Shown here: positions 8,159-18,736 of the stretch, one piece after another
Layout: each line of letters opens with the position of its first letter
Numbering within the stretch: the stretch's first letter is position 1
Assembly (NCBI RefSeq): GCF_000280495.2
Contig: NZ_CP018017.1
Location: 124,001 to 188,000, forward strand
DNA length: 64,000 bases
Origin: Kosakonia radicincitans DSM 16656
GTDB lineage: Bacteria > Pseudomonadota > Gammaproteobacteria > Enterobacterales > Enterobacteriaceae
Reading direction: 5' to 3'
Made by a program: the position numbers and the translations under genes
The notes under the pieces: model-generated
Told to the model about the DNA's origin: nothing
What the model saw: only the letters and a program-made list of their open reading frames with translations
Database searches by the model: none

Positions 8159-8555
8159 TGCATCTCCGTCACTAACAACGAAGTCGCTGCCGACGAACAG
8201 AAAAAATTGCGCGAACAGGGCTTAAGGCCTGGAGATCCTGATTGGGAAAAGTGGGGGATCTGTGATTATATCACCAAACCACGTGTACAAGCTGCTATCA
8301 CAGGCAAAACGCCGAATGAACAACCGATTAAGGTCAATTATAGGTTTACAGACGAGTTCCCAATGTCTGACGGTTTTGAGGAAAATGCCGAGTTTTTCAC
8401 TCTGACCTACGAAGCTGAGAAGTCGGTTAGCCACAACTTGGCCTTTGTTCGCATTGCGCCGTTGCTATGGCTACGCGCGGGTGCGCGCGGCGAACGTATT
8501 GAAAAAATACCTACTAAAGGATGGGAAGTGACCGATGCGTACGGTCTACTGCTAG
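8159..8555 (+). pseudogene. Internal fragment of a DNA methyltransferase-like gene
   Basis: From 8159 the frame reads CISVTNNEVAADEQKKLREQ and later PLLWLRAGARGERI and KGWEVTDAYGLLL. The pattern is one I associate with adenine-specific DNA methyltransferases of restriction-type systems (CISVTNNEV, then EFFTLTYE, then the PLLWLRAG block). The catalytic motifs must lie in the missing 5' part. The left end is fused to yqjI and the right end is cut by ISKpn26 after residue LLL, so the gene is broken at both ends. The family call is from memory of pattern only. Confidence 0.5.
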
Positions 8556-9728
<1,173 letters not shown>

Positions 9729-9751
<23 letters not shown>

Positions 9752-10121
9752 CTAGCTGAGCGCATTTTGCAACGCGGACTGAGTGGTCAAGGTTGACCTT
9801 GTCGAATTCAGCCTTCAGTTGCTCATCTGGCTTAGCTTCGTTAACAGTTACCAGAATCCGACTAGCATACTCGCTACCCTTGGCTTGATTGCCTACCATC
9901 TTACCCAGTACACGGCCAGCTTTTGATTTCGCTTCAGTCAAACGTTCCTCGCCATTTTCGAGGTAGTCTTTACATGCGATAACAGCAGCAATCTCGGAAG
10001 CATGAACTTTCATCACGTCATTCAGTTCGTCACGAGATGGAGAGCTTTCCGCTGATATTGCGAAACTTGATGCATTAATTGCAAATAAACAAACAACCGC
10101 ATTTAATATTATTTTTCTCAT
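9729..10121 (-). CDS. Small exported protein, C-terminus disrupted by ISKpn26
   Basis: The protein of about 130 residues starts with a signal peptide (MRKIILNAVVCLFAINASSF, cleavage likely after AISA) followed by a charged, mostly helical domain. I do not recognise the family. After KCAQL the frame enters the IS and ends as GKVRTSS within it. Removing the IS and one CTAG copy would extend the frame into the methyltransferase fragment region, so the native C-terminus is uncertain. It lies 11 bp downstream of the membrane-protein gene at 10136-10891 and is probably cotranscribed with it. Confidence 0.6.
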
Positions 10122-10135
10122 CACAGGTTTCCTTT

Positions 10136-10891
10136 TTATTGGTTACGAGGCAATGCTGCTTCAGACAGCTGGTAATTCAATATTGATAAGTAGGCCAGAG
10201 GTATAGTTGCTGCCGGGATTAACCATTCATACCTGAGCGAAAAGTATGACCACGAAAGTAAAACAACACCAGAGATAGCTGAAAATGCGAACAACGGCCC
10301 AATATTCATAAAAGTACTTTTACAAATGACTGGTATACTTTTCAGCAGAGAACCTTTACACCGCGTAACTGTTGGTATGAATAAAACGAGCATTGGCGTA
10401 GCGATAAATACGCTCAAAGTGGCAAGGGCGTACATATTGAAATACACTATTAGGTTGGAGTAAGCCAGACTAATGCTTGTTAATGTTGGTTGTTTATATT
10501 CAACATGGTTGGTTTCACCCGCAACCGCTGAAGCAATCATAAATTTGACTAACCACAATATTACGATCATTAGTACGGTCAGGAATAATGCATAAACTAA
10601 CACAACGATAAAGTTGCGTAGTTCTTCCCAGATATTCAATCTTAGCTCTGAGCTTTGATATCGGCATAAGATAGCCGTAAGGTAGAGGGTGAGTACAACT
10701 GGCTGTAAGATAAAAAATGCAAGCCCCTCCATTGTCACATTTTTCATGATGAGTGTCAGGAGTCCACCACCAGCAATTATCGGCAAGAATATTGCCAAAA
10801 TACCATGAAGAGATGCCATTGTTTTCATGGAGGACAACATTATTTGTTTGGTATCTTCGAAAGATAATTTATTGATGAGAAATGCTGACAT
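10136..10891 (-). CDS. Polytopic inner-membrane protein, unknown function
   Basis: The 251 residues contain about six hydrophobic segments (roughly residues 28-50, 58-78, 92-120, 150-172, 195-215, 222-240) with basic loops, suggesting an inner-membrane protein of the YIP1/DUF-type fold. I do not recognise a specific family. Its own upstream region carries the shared ATTTCGTCAC motif at 11008-11017. Confidence 0.65.
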   Translation of the reverse strand: MSAFLINKLSFEDTKQIMLSSMKTMASLHGILAIFLPIIAGGGLLTLIMKNVTMEGLAFFILQPVVLTLYLTAILCRYQSSELRLNIWEELRNFIVVLVYALFLTVLMIVILWLVKFMIASAVAGETNHVEYKQPTLTSISLAYSNLIVYFNMYALATLSVFIATPMLVLFIPTVTRCKGSLLKSIPVICKSTFMNIGPLFAFSAISGVVLLSWSYFSLRYEWLIPAATIPLAYLSILNYQLSEAALPRNQ

Positions 10892-10986
10892 TGTGTTTCC
10901 TCTTCATGTAGTTGGCTCAATTGTCGCATGTTGAAAAATTTGAATAGCATTTAACATCGACAAACTGACGGCTTTTTCTCTATCTC

Positions 10987-11018
10987 ATTTTTTCTGTTCA
11001 GTTACGGGTGACGAAATT
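10987..11018 (-). promoter_or_regulatory. Shared promoter-like motif, instance 1
   Basis: On the minus strand ATTTCGTCAC has TTCGTC at 11015-11010. A weak -10 position (AAAAAT, 10992-10987) follows after 17 bp. It lies upstream of the membrane-protein gene starting at 10891. Confidence 0.45.
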
Positions 11019-11044
11019 AACTCGACCAGCTCTTCCTTTCCCCA

Positions 11045-12757
11045 CTATTCATGGGCATCAACGGAGAAAAGTTTTATGGATTCTGCGGTTCCTTCAAAGG
11101 CGTTGTCATAGCAACCCAGAATATTGATGTCGTAACCGGGCCCAGCTTCTCGGGTTAAAAGATGCTCCTTTGCGCTCCCTGGCAGTATTGCTATCAAGCG
11201 TCCTCCCGGTTTCAGGAATCTCATCGCATGTTGAAAATGTGCAATCCAGCGTGAGTCACTAAATGGAGGATTCATCAGAATTCTTTCAAACAAGCCGGTA
11301 TTTTCAGGCTTGACCAATAGAAAATCATTAAGGGTGACGTTCCAGCGCAGGCCAGTAATTGCAACAGCTGCGGGGTGTATATCAAAACCAGTAACATCCA
11401 CCCCCTCTGGTAACCCTTTCAGTAGCGCACCAAGACCGATATTCGGTTCCAGCAAACGCATACCTGAAGCCACCATACATTCATCAATTGCTCGTTTCTG
11501 GAGTTCTCCGACCGTTGCATAGAACTGGTGCGTATAGCGGTCAGGTATAGAACCATGTAATGCCAGAAGTTTGAATGCTTCAACGGGGCTAAAGTCAAAG
11601 TCATATACTTCTCTATATCTTCTGACAGCACCCAATGACTCCCATATGTTCACCAGTTCTTTTTTCTCACTAACAGACTGGTTGTCCCGCAGGATAAAAG
11701 TGTGCGGCCCCGGTGACAGGTGTTTGCCCGCGTTCAAATGGTCAGTGGCATATGATATTAAGGAGTTAACAGCAGAGAATGATATCAACTGCGACCGATA
11801 TTCATTGGTTTTTACAGTTCTTGCGGAGTTATGGCCGGTGGTGTATCGGCGATCGAGAGGAATGCAGCCTGGCATTAAATGGGATAGTACCAGATTGAGA
11901 TTGTCACAAGTTTCCTCCTCAATCAGGATATGCACATTGCCGTTAATAAACCCCTTCACTTTAAGACTATCGTTATCAATACTTACCCATTCGCCAGGGT
12001 TACTCATCATGTACTCTTTGACCGCAGCCGAATTCACATCCTCAGCACCGCTTCGTCCATACATCAGTCCAATAACCTTACGAAGGTCATTAAAATAGTT
12101 GAGATAGTCATAGGATCTGCGGTTATCTCTACTTGGTAAGCAGCTGGCTATGATGAGTTTGTTGCTGAAGCCCTGGGCACGGTTAGTCTTATGCAGAGCG
12201 GAGAGCTTTTCAAACACACCATGAACCATCTGGGCGAAGTAGTCTTTTTTCTCTTCATTCAATGCGAATGCGGTAGAAAAGATACTTTCTTCGTTGAAGG
12301 GTACAGGCTTAAGCTTCTCAAAATTTGATTCTGATGATTTTCGCCATGCCCTCAATCCTTCGTTCCAGTCATCGTATCTTTCGGTGGGCATAAATGGTTT
12401 TACGCCGGTCAGATCGAGCAGCTTTTGCCAGTACTTTTCATCGAGAGCACAGCGGGCCCGTTCTATACAGAACAAATTTTCTACAGCCAGCGTATATTTG
12501 ATGGAATTGTCACAAGAATCACAGAACATGCGCCATGCTTCATCATGCCGGTTCCGCATCACTGCATCATACATGGCCTGCATGTGCTTCAGTGTTGTGT
12601 TGTATTCCACCAGCAGATCGCGCATGGCATTTAGTTTTTGAAAGCCGTCATGTTCAATGAGGCCACTTTGACTGTCTACGGGATTAGCATAAAGGCTGAG
12701 GACGTCTGATTCATTTTCATCGTTATTCGCTAATACAGCTGTCGGTAGGTTCATCAG
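11045..12757 (-). CDS. DUF4942-type SAM-dependent DNA methyltransferase
   Basis: The 570-residue protein pairs an N-terminal region of about 370 residues, as in plasmid proteins annotated DUF4942, with a C-terminal Rossmann methyltransferase. The latter shows the SAM loop EPNIGLGALL, then GFDIHP, the catalytic NPPF in RILMNPPFSDSRW, and FLKPGGRLIAILPG. NPPF points to N6-adenine methylation. Such genes are common on large enterobacterial plasmids, where methylation can protect incoming DNA. The start at 12757 has GGAG seven bases upstream and a near-ideal promoter (motif instance 2). An upstream in-frame start at 12808 would precede this promoter and is rejected. Confidence 0.85.
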   Translation of the reverse strand: MMNLPTAVLANNDENESDVLSLYANPVDSQSGLIEHDGFQKLNAMRDLLVEYNTTLKHMQAMYDAVMRNRHDEAWRMFCDSCDNSIKYTLAVENLFCIERARCALDEKYWQKLLDLTGVKPFMPTERYDDWNEGLRAWRKSSESNFEKLKPVPFNEESIFSTAFALNEEKKDYFAQMVHGVFEKLSALHKTNRAQGFSNKLIIASCLPSRDNRRSYDYLNYFNDLRKVIGLMYGRSGAEDVNSAAVKEYMMSNPGEWVSIDNDSLKVKGFINGNVHILIEEETCDNLNLVLSHLMPGCIPLDRRYTTGHNSARTVKTNEYRSQLISFSAVNSLISYATDHLNAGKHLSPGPHTFILRDNQSVSEKKELVNIWESLGAVRRYREVYDFDFSPVEAFKLLALHGSIPDRYTHQFYATVGELQKRAIDECMVASGMRLLEPNIGLGALLKGLPEGVDVTGFDIHPAAVAITGLRWNVTLNDFLLVKPENTGLFERILMNPPFSDSRWIAHFQHAMRFLKPGGRLIAILPGSAKEHLLTREAGPGYDINILGCYDNAFEGTAESIKLFSVDAHE

Positions 12758-12775
12758 ATTTCTCCAAATAGAGAA

Positions 12776-12806
12776 ATTATGAGACAGGTATGGCAGGTGA
12801 CGAAGC
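12776..12806 (-). promoter_or_regulatory. Shared promoter-like motif, instance 2
   Basis: TTCGTC (12804-12799) in the context GCTTCGTCACC is followed after 17 bp by CATAAT (12781-12776). The predicted transcript starts about 11 bases before the methyltransferase ATG. Confidence 0.6.
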
Positions 12807-12873
12807 AAATCGACGAACTACATAAGCCGGGATATTTGGGGATACCGTGAAGTACATAGCACGGCGGAAGTCC

Positions 12874-12900
12874 AAAAAAAGAGACCCCAGTAAGGGGTCT
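12874..12900 (-). terminator. Rho-independent terminator
   Basis: AGACCCC-TTACT-GGGGTCT (minus strand) followed by a run of seven T lies 46 bp past the stop of the gene at 12946-13530. Confidence 0.9.
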
Positions 12901-12945
12901 TAAATGAGGTATATATAACTATCAGATCACAGAGCCCGAAGCAGA

Positions 12946-13530
12946 CTACTCAACGTCCTGAATTTCAGGAAGCTTCAACCCTTTCGGATAGAAGATTGTA
13001 TGAACAGTCAGGTCAGCCAGGAACGTAGATTTGATAATTAATTTTATTATAGGGTTAATACTATCCCAAGAATCGGGCGAATTCCAGATAGTGGCATCAC
13101 AGCTTTCAGGATACTGGTTAACTCCAGGAGCATGGCCAGCCGTGCAGCGCATTGGGTCGGTTGATTCATGCTCGCATTTAGGGCAAATATAGCGCCGCAG
13201 CTGGTGTTCACCTAGGTCTTGGTCAAAATCGTGAGGAGTTTCCCAGCAATGAACATCTTCAAGCTCAGGTAGCCTGGACGGAGTGTAAAAAGCCCACGGC
13301 ACTTCCGTACCTCGCAGTACCTCAAGTGCGTGTATCACCCGCTCAGGCTCGATTTTAAGCACGTCACTGTATGCTTCTATTCGATCACGTAACAGGCTGG
13401 CCATTACAGAGATTGTATGGATATCGATACCGGCTGCTTGAGCGTCCCTTTCCAGCTGCTCAATAACGACATCAATACTTGCTGGTGGTGCAGACATAAA
13501 TAACTGCGTTGCGGCTTCTTGTCGTGACAT
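12946..13530 (-). CDS. Unknown protein with a zinc-ribbon-like C-terminal half
   Basis: The 194 residues have a helical N-terminal half (about 1-90). The second half carries CPKCEHES, then MRCTAGHAPG and ESCD, a spacing that could bind zinc. I do not recognise the family. It is the last gene before a strong terminator. It is preceded by the IS-interrupted gene ending at 13582, 51 bp upstream. Confidence 0.65.
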   Translation of the reverse strand: MSRQEAATQLFMSAPPASIDVVIEQLERDAQAAGIDIHTISVMASLLRDRIEAYSDVLKIEPERVIHALEVLRGTEVPWAFYTPSRLPELEDVHCWETPHDFDQDLGEHQLRRYICPKCEHESTDPMRCTAGHAPGVNQYPESCDATIWNSPDSWDSINPIIKLIIKSTFLADLTVHTIFYPKGLKLPEIQDVE

Positions 13531-13749
13531 ATACGAAGGTTCCTTCGGTTACCGGTGACAGTAACCGATATTTTCCCCTCGCTACAGCTGGTCACGAATT
13601 TTTTCAGCTTGTACATCGGATACCAGAACACAATCACCTGTTGCAGAATTACAAACGTAATATTTTCCGTCCTGATGCTGACCTGCTCCCCGTTGATTAG
13701 TACACCCCGATGTTAGTAATGTCTTCATAAGCCACATGAGGACATCCCC

Positions 13750-14013
13750 ATGAAGAAGCGTTTTTCCGACGAACAGATCATCAGTATTCTCCGCGAAGCC
13801 GAAGCTGGGGTACCCGCCCGTGAACTCTGCCGCAAGCATGCCATTTCCGATGCCACGTTTTACACCTGGCGTAAGAAGTATGGCGGTATGGAGGTGCCTG
13901 AAGTTAAGCGCCTGAAGTCGCTTGAGGAAGAGAACGCCAGACTCAAGAAGCTGCTTGCCGAAGCCATGCTGGATAAAGAGGCGCTTCAGGTGGCTCTTGG
14001 GCGAAAGTACTGA
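13750..14013 (+). CDS. IS3-family transposase OrfA
   Basis: This 87-residue protein has a helix-turn-helix of the IS3 type ([35 protein letters not shown]) followed by a leucine zipper-like stretch ([14 protein letters not shown]). It is identical to the copy at 36336-36599. Confidence 0.93.
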   Translation: MKKRFSDEQIISILREAEAGVPARELCRKHAISDATFYTWRKKYGGMEVPEVKRLKSLEEENARLKKLLAEAMLDKEALQVALGRKY

Positions 14014-14036
14014 CGACAGACCAGAAGCGGGAAGCC

Positions 14037-14870
14037 GTGATGTTGATGTGTGATGCGACCGGTCTGTCGAAACGTCGTGCCTGCAGGCTTACAGGTTTAT
14101 CCCTGTCGACCTGCCGCTATGAGGCTCACCGTCCGGCTGCTGATGCGCATTTATCAGGGCGCATCACTGGGCTGGCACTGGAGCGCAGGCGTTTTGGCTA
14201 CCGTCGTATTTGGCAGTTGCTGCGCCGTGAAGGGCTTCATGTTAATCATAAGCGTGTGTACCGGCTTTATCACCTCAGTGGCCTGGGCGTAAAACGCAGA
14301 AGACGTCGTAAAGGGCTGGCAACAGAACGTCTGCCGCTGCTCCGTCCGGCGGCGCCCAATCTGACCTGGTCGATGGATTTCGTCATGGACGCACTTTCCA
14401 CCGGTCGCAGGATCAAGTGTCTTACCTGCGTCGATGATTTCACAAAGGAATGCCTGACGGTCACTGTTGCCTTTGGGATTTCAGGCGTTCAGGTCACGCG
14501 TATTCTGGACAGCATTGCACTGTTTCGAGGCTATCCGGCGACGATAAGAACTGACCAGGGGCCGGAGTTCACTTGCCGTGCACTGGATCAATGGGCCTTT
14601 GAGCATGGTGTTGAGTTGCGCTTAATCCAGCCGGGCAAGCCAACGCAGAACGGATTTATTGAGAGCTTTAACGGACGATTTCGCGATGAATGTTTGAATG
14701 AGCACTGGTTCAGCGATATCGTTCATGCCAGGAAAATTATTAATGACTGGCGGCAGGATTATAACGAATGCCGCCCGCACTCCACGCTGAATTATCAGAC
14801 ACCGTCTGAATTTGCAGCGGGCTGGAGAAAGGGGCATTCTGAGAATGAAGATTCCGACGTTACTAACTGA
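14037..14870 (+). CDS. IS3-family transposase OrfB
   Basis: The 277-residue integrase-core protein has the DDE residues in [20 protein letters not shown] and [13 protein letters not shown]. It is normally made as a fusion with OrfA by frameshifting. The translated start at 14037 is only the first ATG of the open frame. It is identical to the copy at 35479-36312. Confidence 0.93.
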   Translation: MMLMCDATGLSKRRACRLTGLSLSTCRYEAHRPAADAHLSGRITGLALERRRFGYRRIWQLLRREGLHVNHKRVYRLYHLSGLGVKRRRRRKGLATERLPLLRPAAPNLTWSMDFVMDALSTGRRIKCLTCVDDFTKECLTVTVAFGISGVQVTRILDSIALFRGYPATIRTDQGPEFTCRALDQWAFEHGVELRLIQPGKPTQNGFIESFNGRFRDECLNEHWFSDIVHARKIINDWRQDYNECRPHSTLNYQTPSEFAAGWRKGHSENEDSDVTN

Positions 14871-15236
14871 GTGTTGTATCTAATCGTGGGGGCAGGTCAA
14901 TGCTGCTGTAATTTCAGTTTTGTACCCGTAAGTGACACTGTAACGCCACTTGCTTCAAACTGCCCTTTGTTGGTGATGAAAAAGTTGTTTTTTGCGAGGG
15001 TTCCGGCTTTCAAATCAACGCCTCTGATCACTTCACCCAGGTCCCATTCGTTCATTACTGAGCGTTGTTTATGGATCAAGGAGCCAAGACAGACAAACAC
15101 CACGACACTGATTGCAGCAAGACCCATAAGGTTTTTAAACGAATGGTGGGCTTTCAGGTCAAGCGTCTTCGCTTCTACCAGCTGCTCGGACGTTAACTGG
15201 ACAGCTCGATTGTTACGCGAAGGACGTTTACGTTGG

Positions 15237-15719
15237 TTAGCAGTCATGGTTCACCTCTGTTTGAAGGAGAGATAATTTTAAACCTGCCAGTATATAAGCG
15301 ATCTGAATTGGGTGAAGCGAATCATCAATGCTCATGGCCAGTCTACCCTTCTGATTGGTATCTACGGCTTTGCTGCCTCGGTACTGGTATCCATATCTCT
15401 TCCTGGCAAGTTCCAGGCCAGCCAGCATGTACTGGACTTGCTGTAACGATAATGAATCAATTTGCAGAGACTTGAGCCTGTTTTTTTGCTGGCACAGACC
15501 AAATAACTCCCTCGACTCGAAATCGTCGGGGTAAGAGTGTAGTAACCCATCAACTGAGCAGGCATTCAACTTATCGAATTCACGTTCAATACCCTCGACC
15601 GAGAAATGTCGGTCTCGAACGGACTCGACTCTACATTTGCTGAGCTGGCCATCTGGTGTGGCTACAAATATAGTTGCGCCTTCGGTCAGGTCTCCAGTCC
15701 AGTTTGTATGATTAGTCAT
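15237..15719 (-). CDS. Hypothetical protein (160 residues)
   Basis: A soluble acidic/neutral protein without a motif I can name. Two internal blocks resemble each other (SLQQVQYMLAGLELARKRYG and HPIQIAYILAGLKLSLLQTE), suggesting a repeated helical unit. It has the shared promoter motif 50 bp upstream (instance 3), so it heads the transcription unit that includes the split membrane-protein gene. Confidence 0.6.
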   Translation of the reverse strand: MTNHTNWTGDLTEGATIFVATPDGQLSKCRVESVRDRHFSVEGIEREFDKLNACSVDGLLHSYPDDFESRELFGLCQQKNRLKSLQIDSLSLQQVQYMLAGLELARKRYGYQYRGSKAVDTNQKGRLAMSIDDSLHPIQIAYILAGLKLSLLQTEVNHDC

Positions 15720-15747
15720 ATACGCTCCGTAATGGGCCTACTAAACA

Positions 15748-15776
15748 ATATTATCACGGCTGAATATTTGACGAAG
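15748..15776 (-). promoter_or_regulatory. Shared promoter-like motif, instance 3
   Basis: TTCGTC (15775-15770) is followed after 16 bp by TAATAT (15753-15748). The start codon of the 160-residue gene is at 15719. Confidence 0.55.
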
Positions 15777-15816
15777 CAGTGCGCGATACGCGCCATGATA
15801 ATGTTAAATTAGTCGT

Positions 15817-16245
15817 TTATTTGATAGCACCATTTTTCTCTGAATACTGTTCAAACCAGAAAACAATGGGTTTCTCTACAATGCTTATCTGGCCGAATCT
15901 TTCTGCCGTTCTGAAATTCATACTACTCTTCCGTGCCCTTTCAACCTGTAAACTTATTTGTTTGCGGAACATTTCCAGTGAATATGTTGTTTTGAGCAGA
16001 TTGCAGGGCGCACAGGCTGGGAAAAGATTTTCTAAGCAGTTGGCACTTTCATTAAACACTTCACCGGTAGCCTTAAGCTTAAATTTCCCTCTGGCCGCAG
16101 CTTGCATATCCTGGACGGATTTCCTTAGCACAGGTTCTACGTGATCAGCGTGCCAACCTTTTTCTTTCAGTACCTCGCCACAATATGCACATCGACCACC
16201 AAATTTAGCCCTCAGTACTATTCTTTGTTTTTTTGACAGAGACAT
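15817..16245 (-). CDS. HNH endonuclease family protein
   Basis: The 142-residue protein has a classic HNH/treble-clef site: CAYCG near residue 19, WHADHVEPV near 31, and NLFPACAPCNLLK near 72. The two CxxC pairs should bind zinc, and the DH pair holds the catalytic His. Short HNH proteins of this kind act as nicking or double-strand nucleases in mobile DNA. The target is unknown. It follows the gene at 16264 by 18 bp. Confidence 0.8.
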   Translation of the reverse strand: MSLSKKQRIVLRAKFGGRCAYCGEVLKEKGWHADHVEPVLRKSVQDMQAAARGKFKLKATGEVFNESANCLENLFPACAPCNLLKTTYSLEMFRKQISLQVERARKSSMNFRTAERFGQISIVEKPIVFWFEQYSEKNGAIK

Positions 16246-16263
16246 AATAAATTCCTTGTGGAA

Positions 16264-16866
16264 CTAAGAGAATCGGCCATCGTCTATTGATTCAGCGATG
16301 TTGACTGCCAGGGCGTTATCGTCCAAGCCTGACAACGTTTCATAGCGAAAGACAGGAATGTGAGTTCTTTTAAAAAGGGCAATAATGAACTCTCCTTCAG
16401 GCTGAGCGCTGATAGCATCTTCATTGATCATTGCTAGCACTAGTTCCCCGGTATGCGCATCGGAGAGAACAAAATCGAACACGAATTCATCTGCGTACTG
16501 TTGCGCCTGAAGTACGTCAACCGGGGCAACCGGTTCATCTTCGAGCTCCAGCTCTACTAAGTCCCGGGCAAGCACCTGGGGTGCGATAATGTACTGACCA
16601 TTGAACACCGCACTCAAGCGCACATAAAGATCCATCAGGACTTTTGGCAATATCGAATTTTTTTTGATGAAGTACTCGCTCAACCCATCAAGTGCGGCGT
16701 TCTCGTCGGCATCGGCATTAATATCTGCCTGCTGATCATGCTCGTCCAAAGGTTGCTGAGTTTGTTGTTGTTCTCGTTTTGTTCGACTCGCGTAGATAAG
16801 TATGAAAGCTGCAAAGCACACAAATGTCAGAAATATTGCGAGAGCGATTATATATTTTAGAGTCAT
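16264..16866 (-). CDS. Membrane-anchored protein, DUF2726-like
   Basis: The 200 residues begin with one transmembrane helix (about residues 4-25), then a charged linker (QQQTQQPLDEHDQQADINAD), then a domain with FDFVLSDAHTGELVLAMINE and FKRTHIPVFRYETL. This strand-helix order recalls the nuclease-like DUF2726 fold, but the match is weak. It overlaps the upstream gene by 4 bp (stop/start ATGA), so the two are translationally coupled. Confidence 0.55.
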   Translation of the reverse strand: MTLKYIIALAIFLTFVCFAAFILIYASRTKREQQQTQQPLDEHDQQADINADADENAALDGLSEYFIKKNSILPKVLMDLYVRLSAVFNGQYIIAPQVLARDLVELELEDEPVAPVDVLQAQQYADEFVFDFVLSDAHTGELVLAMINEDAISAQPEGEFIIALFKRTHIPVFRYETLSGLDDNALAVNIAESIDDGRFS

Positions 16867-17741
16867 GGGTTCATTCCTATAGTCTGGAGATACTCAGGCT
16901 CCTTGAACTTCATATTTTCGGGTATATGCCGCATCACCTTTTTGATGTATGGTTGTTCAATTCTCTTAAGCGTATCTAATTGAGATTGATAATCCTTAGT
17001 TCTCAAATCATGCTCAGCACCCAGTTGTCCTAATAACGTCTGAAGTTTCTTTAAGGCTTTGCTGCACTGCACTTCGGCATTATCCAGCTTTTCAATATTT
17101 AACCAGGAGAGAATATCGATAACAGGATTTATAGTCAGATCGACAAACAGATCAAGCGTGTCATCTGGTAAATTTGAATCAATAGGTGATTGCCGGGCAG
17201 GCATTTCATCTGCTAATCGCTTAAGCGCACCCATAGCTCTCTTTAACGAACTACTCGCAGAGGATGTGTCTATTGCTGAAAGTATGGATATTGCTTTACT
17301 GGTAGTAACCATATCCAGAAATTCAGTTGTGGAAGCACTATTACATTCATCCTTTGCTGTTTTTAATAGTTCACGGGCATTTTCTGCAAGTTTGAGTCGT
17401 CTGCCTGACTCGTTATATTTTATCTGAGCTTCTTTCCAGCAGTTGACTAGATGCTGATAAATCTCACAATCTGGTGATTTCGAAATTTCTTCCAACGAGG
17501 ACATAACTACGTATTGAAGAAAGATGCTCCTGCATTTTGGCAGCAGCAGGTTAAGATGCAATTCACATTCGTTCAGCTTTTTTCGCGCCGGTGTCTCTCT
17601 GAAGAGACCAATAAATAGCGCCCACAATGAAAACTGACGATCTCTTGTCTCTTTAACCAACTCTTTAACTGCCAGGACTCGGGCAATGTTAGCATTTTCA
17701 ACCTGGCGTGATAACTCTTGGAGTTCTGTAGCTGTAATCAT
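16863..17741 (-). CDS. Hypothetical helical protein (292 residues)
   Basis: The protein is mostly helical, with probable coiled coil at about residues 225-270 (LKKLQTLLGQLGAEHDLRTK onward). No membrane span or catalytic motif is evident and I do not recognise the family. It lies 11 bp downstream of rdgC and is coupled to the membrane-anchored gene below it, so these three genes probably form one unit. Confidence 0.6.
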   Translation of the reverse strand: MITATELQELSRQVENANIARVLAVKELVKETRDRQFSLWALFIGLFRETPARKKLNECELHLNLLLPKCRSIFLQYVVMSSLEEISKSPDCEIYQHLVNCWKEAQIKYNESGRRLKLAENARELLKTAKDECNSASTTEFLDMVTTSKAISILSAIDTSSASSSLKRAMGALKRLADEMPARQSPIDSNLPDDTLDLFVDLTINPVIDILSWLNIEKLDNAEVQCSKALKKLQTLLGQLGAEHDLRTKDYQSQLDTLKRIEQPYIKKVMRHIPENMKFKEPEYLQTIGMNP

Positions 17742-17752
17742 CTCTCAGCCCT

Positions 17753-18736
17753 TTAATGGAAGGTTTTTTCTGGTTGTTTGGCTTCTGCCGCGACACCTTG
17801 TTGTTCGTCTGACGGCGTTGTGATGAGTCCTGGGCTTTCACCCCCGAGGGCTTTTATCATTGTGTCCAGAACCTCCATAACAACAGAGGTAAACAAAACG
17901 AAATCGGCATCAAATCTTTGGGCGTGATCTTCTGGCGAAATGTCATCGTTCTGTTCAATAAGTTCTTCCGTAAAGGTCAGTCGTGAAAAGATGAAATTGT
18001 CATTCAGGATGAAAAACATCTGGTTCATCCAGCCCAGTGCAACCTTTGTCACAAGCTTTCCGGCCTCGATGTGATGAGCGATCTCATCACATATCAAATC
18101 CTGGCGTTTTGTTGTAACGACCCCCCCGTTTTCGAGCACATCTTTGAGCGTGGCTTCGTCGCATAAAGCTAGGCCAGGCGGCAGACTTCCTGTTTTGACC
18201 CACTCTGTTAACGTCAGTTCTACCGGCGTTTCCAGCGTGAATGGGATAATTGGAAGTGAGCCAATAGTTTTACGTAGCAAAGCTGTTACATCATCTGCTT
18301 TTTTATGGCTGGTGGTCTCAACAAGCAGTAGACGTGATTTAGTATCCACCCAAATGTTTGTAGTGCTGTATTTGCTGAAAGCCTTTGGTATGAGCTCAGC
18401 GAGCACGGCATCGTTGACGGCCTGGATCTCCATTTTCTTTAGCCTGCGGTTTTGCTCTTTCTCCAGTTTCTGAACCCGGGTTCGCACAATTTCTTTGATG
18501 GTCGCGGGAGGAAGTATTTTCGATTCGTGCTTAACAGTCAGAAGAATGAGATTATTCGACTCATGCTTTAACAGCTCGACATCTTCACCCAATGGCGGGA
18601 TCCATCCTGACCGTGCCATATCATTAGGCCCGCAGGGAGTGTATTTCAACTCACTTAACTGTTCATCCAGCTTGTCTAATTCCAGAGCTTTTTGGATGCG
18701 GTAGACTACAAGGCTTTTGGGTTTAAATTGGCTCAT
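17753..18736 (-). CDS. rdgC: Recombination-associated protein RdgC
   Basis: RdgC forms a ring around DNA and restrains RecA filament activity. The 327 residues start MSQFKPKSLVVYRI and contain family landmarks: WIPPLG, LPPATIKEIVRTRVQKLE, ALGWMNQMFFILND and FDADFVLFTSVVMEVLD. The start at 18736 was chosen because it gives the family N-terminus. A longer frame to 18784 would overlap the upstream gene heavily. RdgC homologues on plasmids sit with recombination and replication genes, as here. Confidence 0.9.
   Translation of the reverse strand: MSQFKPKSLVVYRIQKALELDKLDEQLSELKYTPCGPNDMARSGWIPPLGEDVELLKHESNNLILLTVKHESKILPPATIKEIVRTRVQKLEKEQNRRLKKMEIQAVNDAVLAELIPKAFSKYSTTNIWVDTKSRLLLVETTSHKKADDVTALLRKTIGSLPIIPFTLETPVELTLTEWVKTGSLPPGLALCDEATLKDVLENGGVVTTKRQDLICDEIAHHIEAGKLVTKVALGWMNQMFFILNDNFIFSRLTFTEELIEQNDDISPEDHAQRFDADFVLFTSVVMEVLDTMIKALGGESPGLITTPSDEQQGVAAEAKQPEKTFH

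Larger units (their letters stand above)
13679..14899 (+). mobile_element. IS3-family (IS407-type) element, copy A, 1221 bp
   Basis: The ends TGACCTGCTCCCC and TGACCTGCCCCCA (right end on the minus strand) bound two consecutive frames. The 4-bp duplication ATGC (13675-13678 and 14900-14903) shows a simple insertion. The length matches what I recall for ISSen4, but that name is unverified. A second copy in opposite orientation lies at 35450-36670. Confidence 0.9.
13582..15247 (-). pseudogene. Single-membrane-span protein gene split by an IS3-family element
   Basis: The 5' part (14900-15247) encodes residues 1-116 with a transmembrane segment (LMGLAAISVVVFVCLG) after a basic cytoplasmic stretch. 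The 3' part (13582-13678) encodes the last 30 residues, with two cysteines in YVCNSATGDC. Joining the halves across one copy of the 4-bp duplication ATGC restores one continuous frame of about 146 residues (KLKLQQ-HQDGKYY). The family is unknown. It overlaps the upstream gene 15237-15719 by 11 bp. Confidence 0.8.

Noticed and set aside
18111..18120. Ter site core GTTGTAACGA
   Set aside because: It lies within rdgC coding sequence, and the upstream half lacks the conserved AGTAT-like flank.
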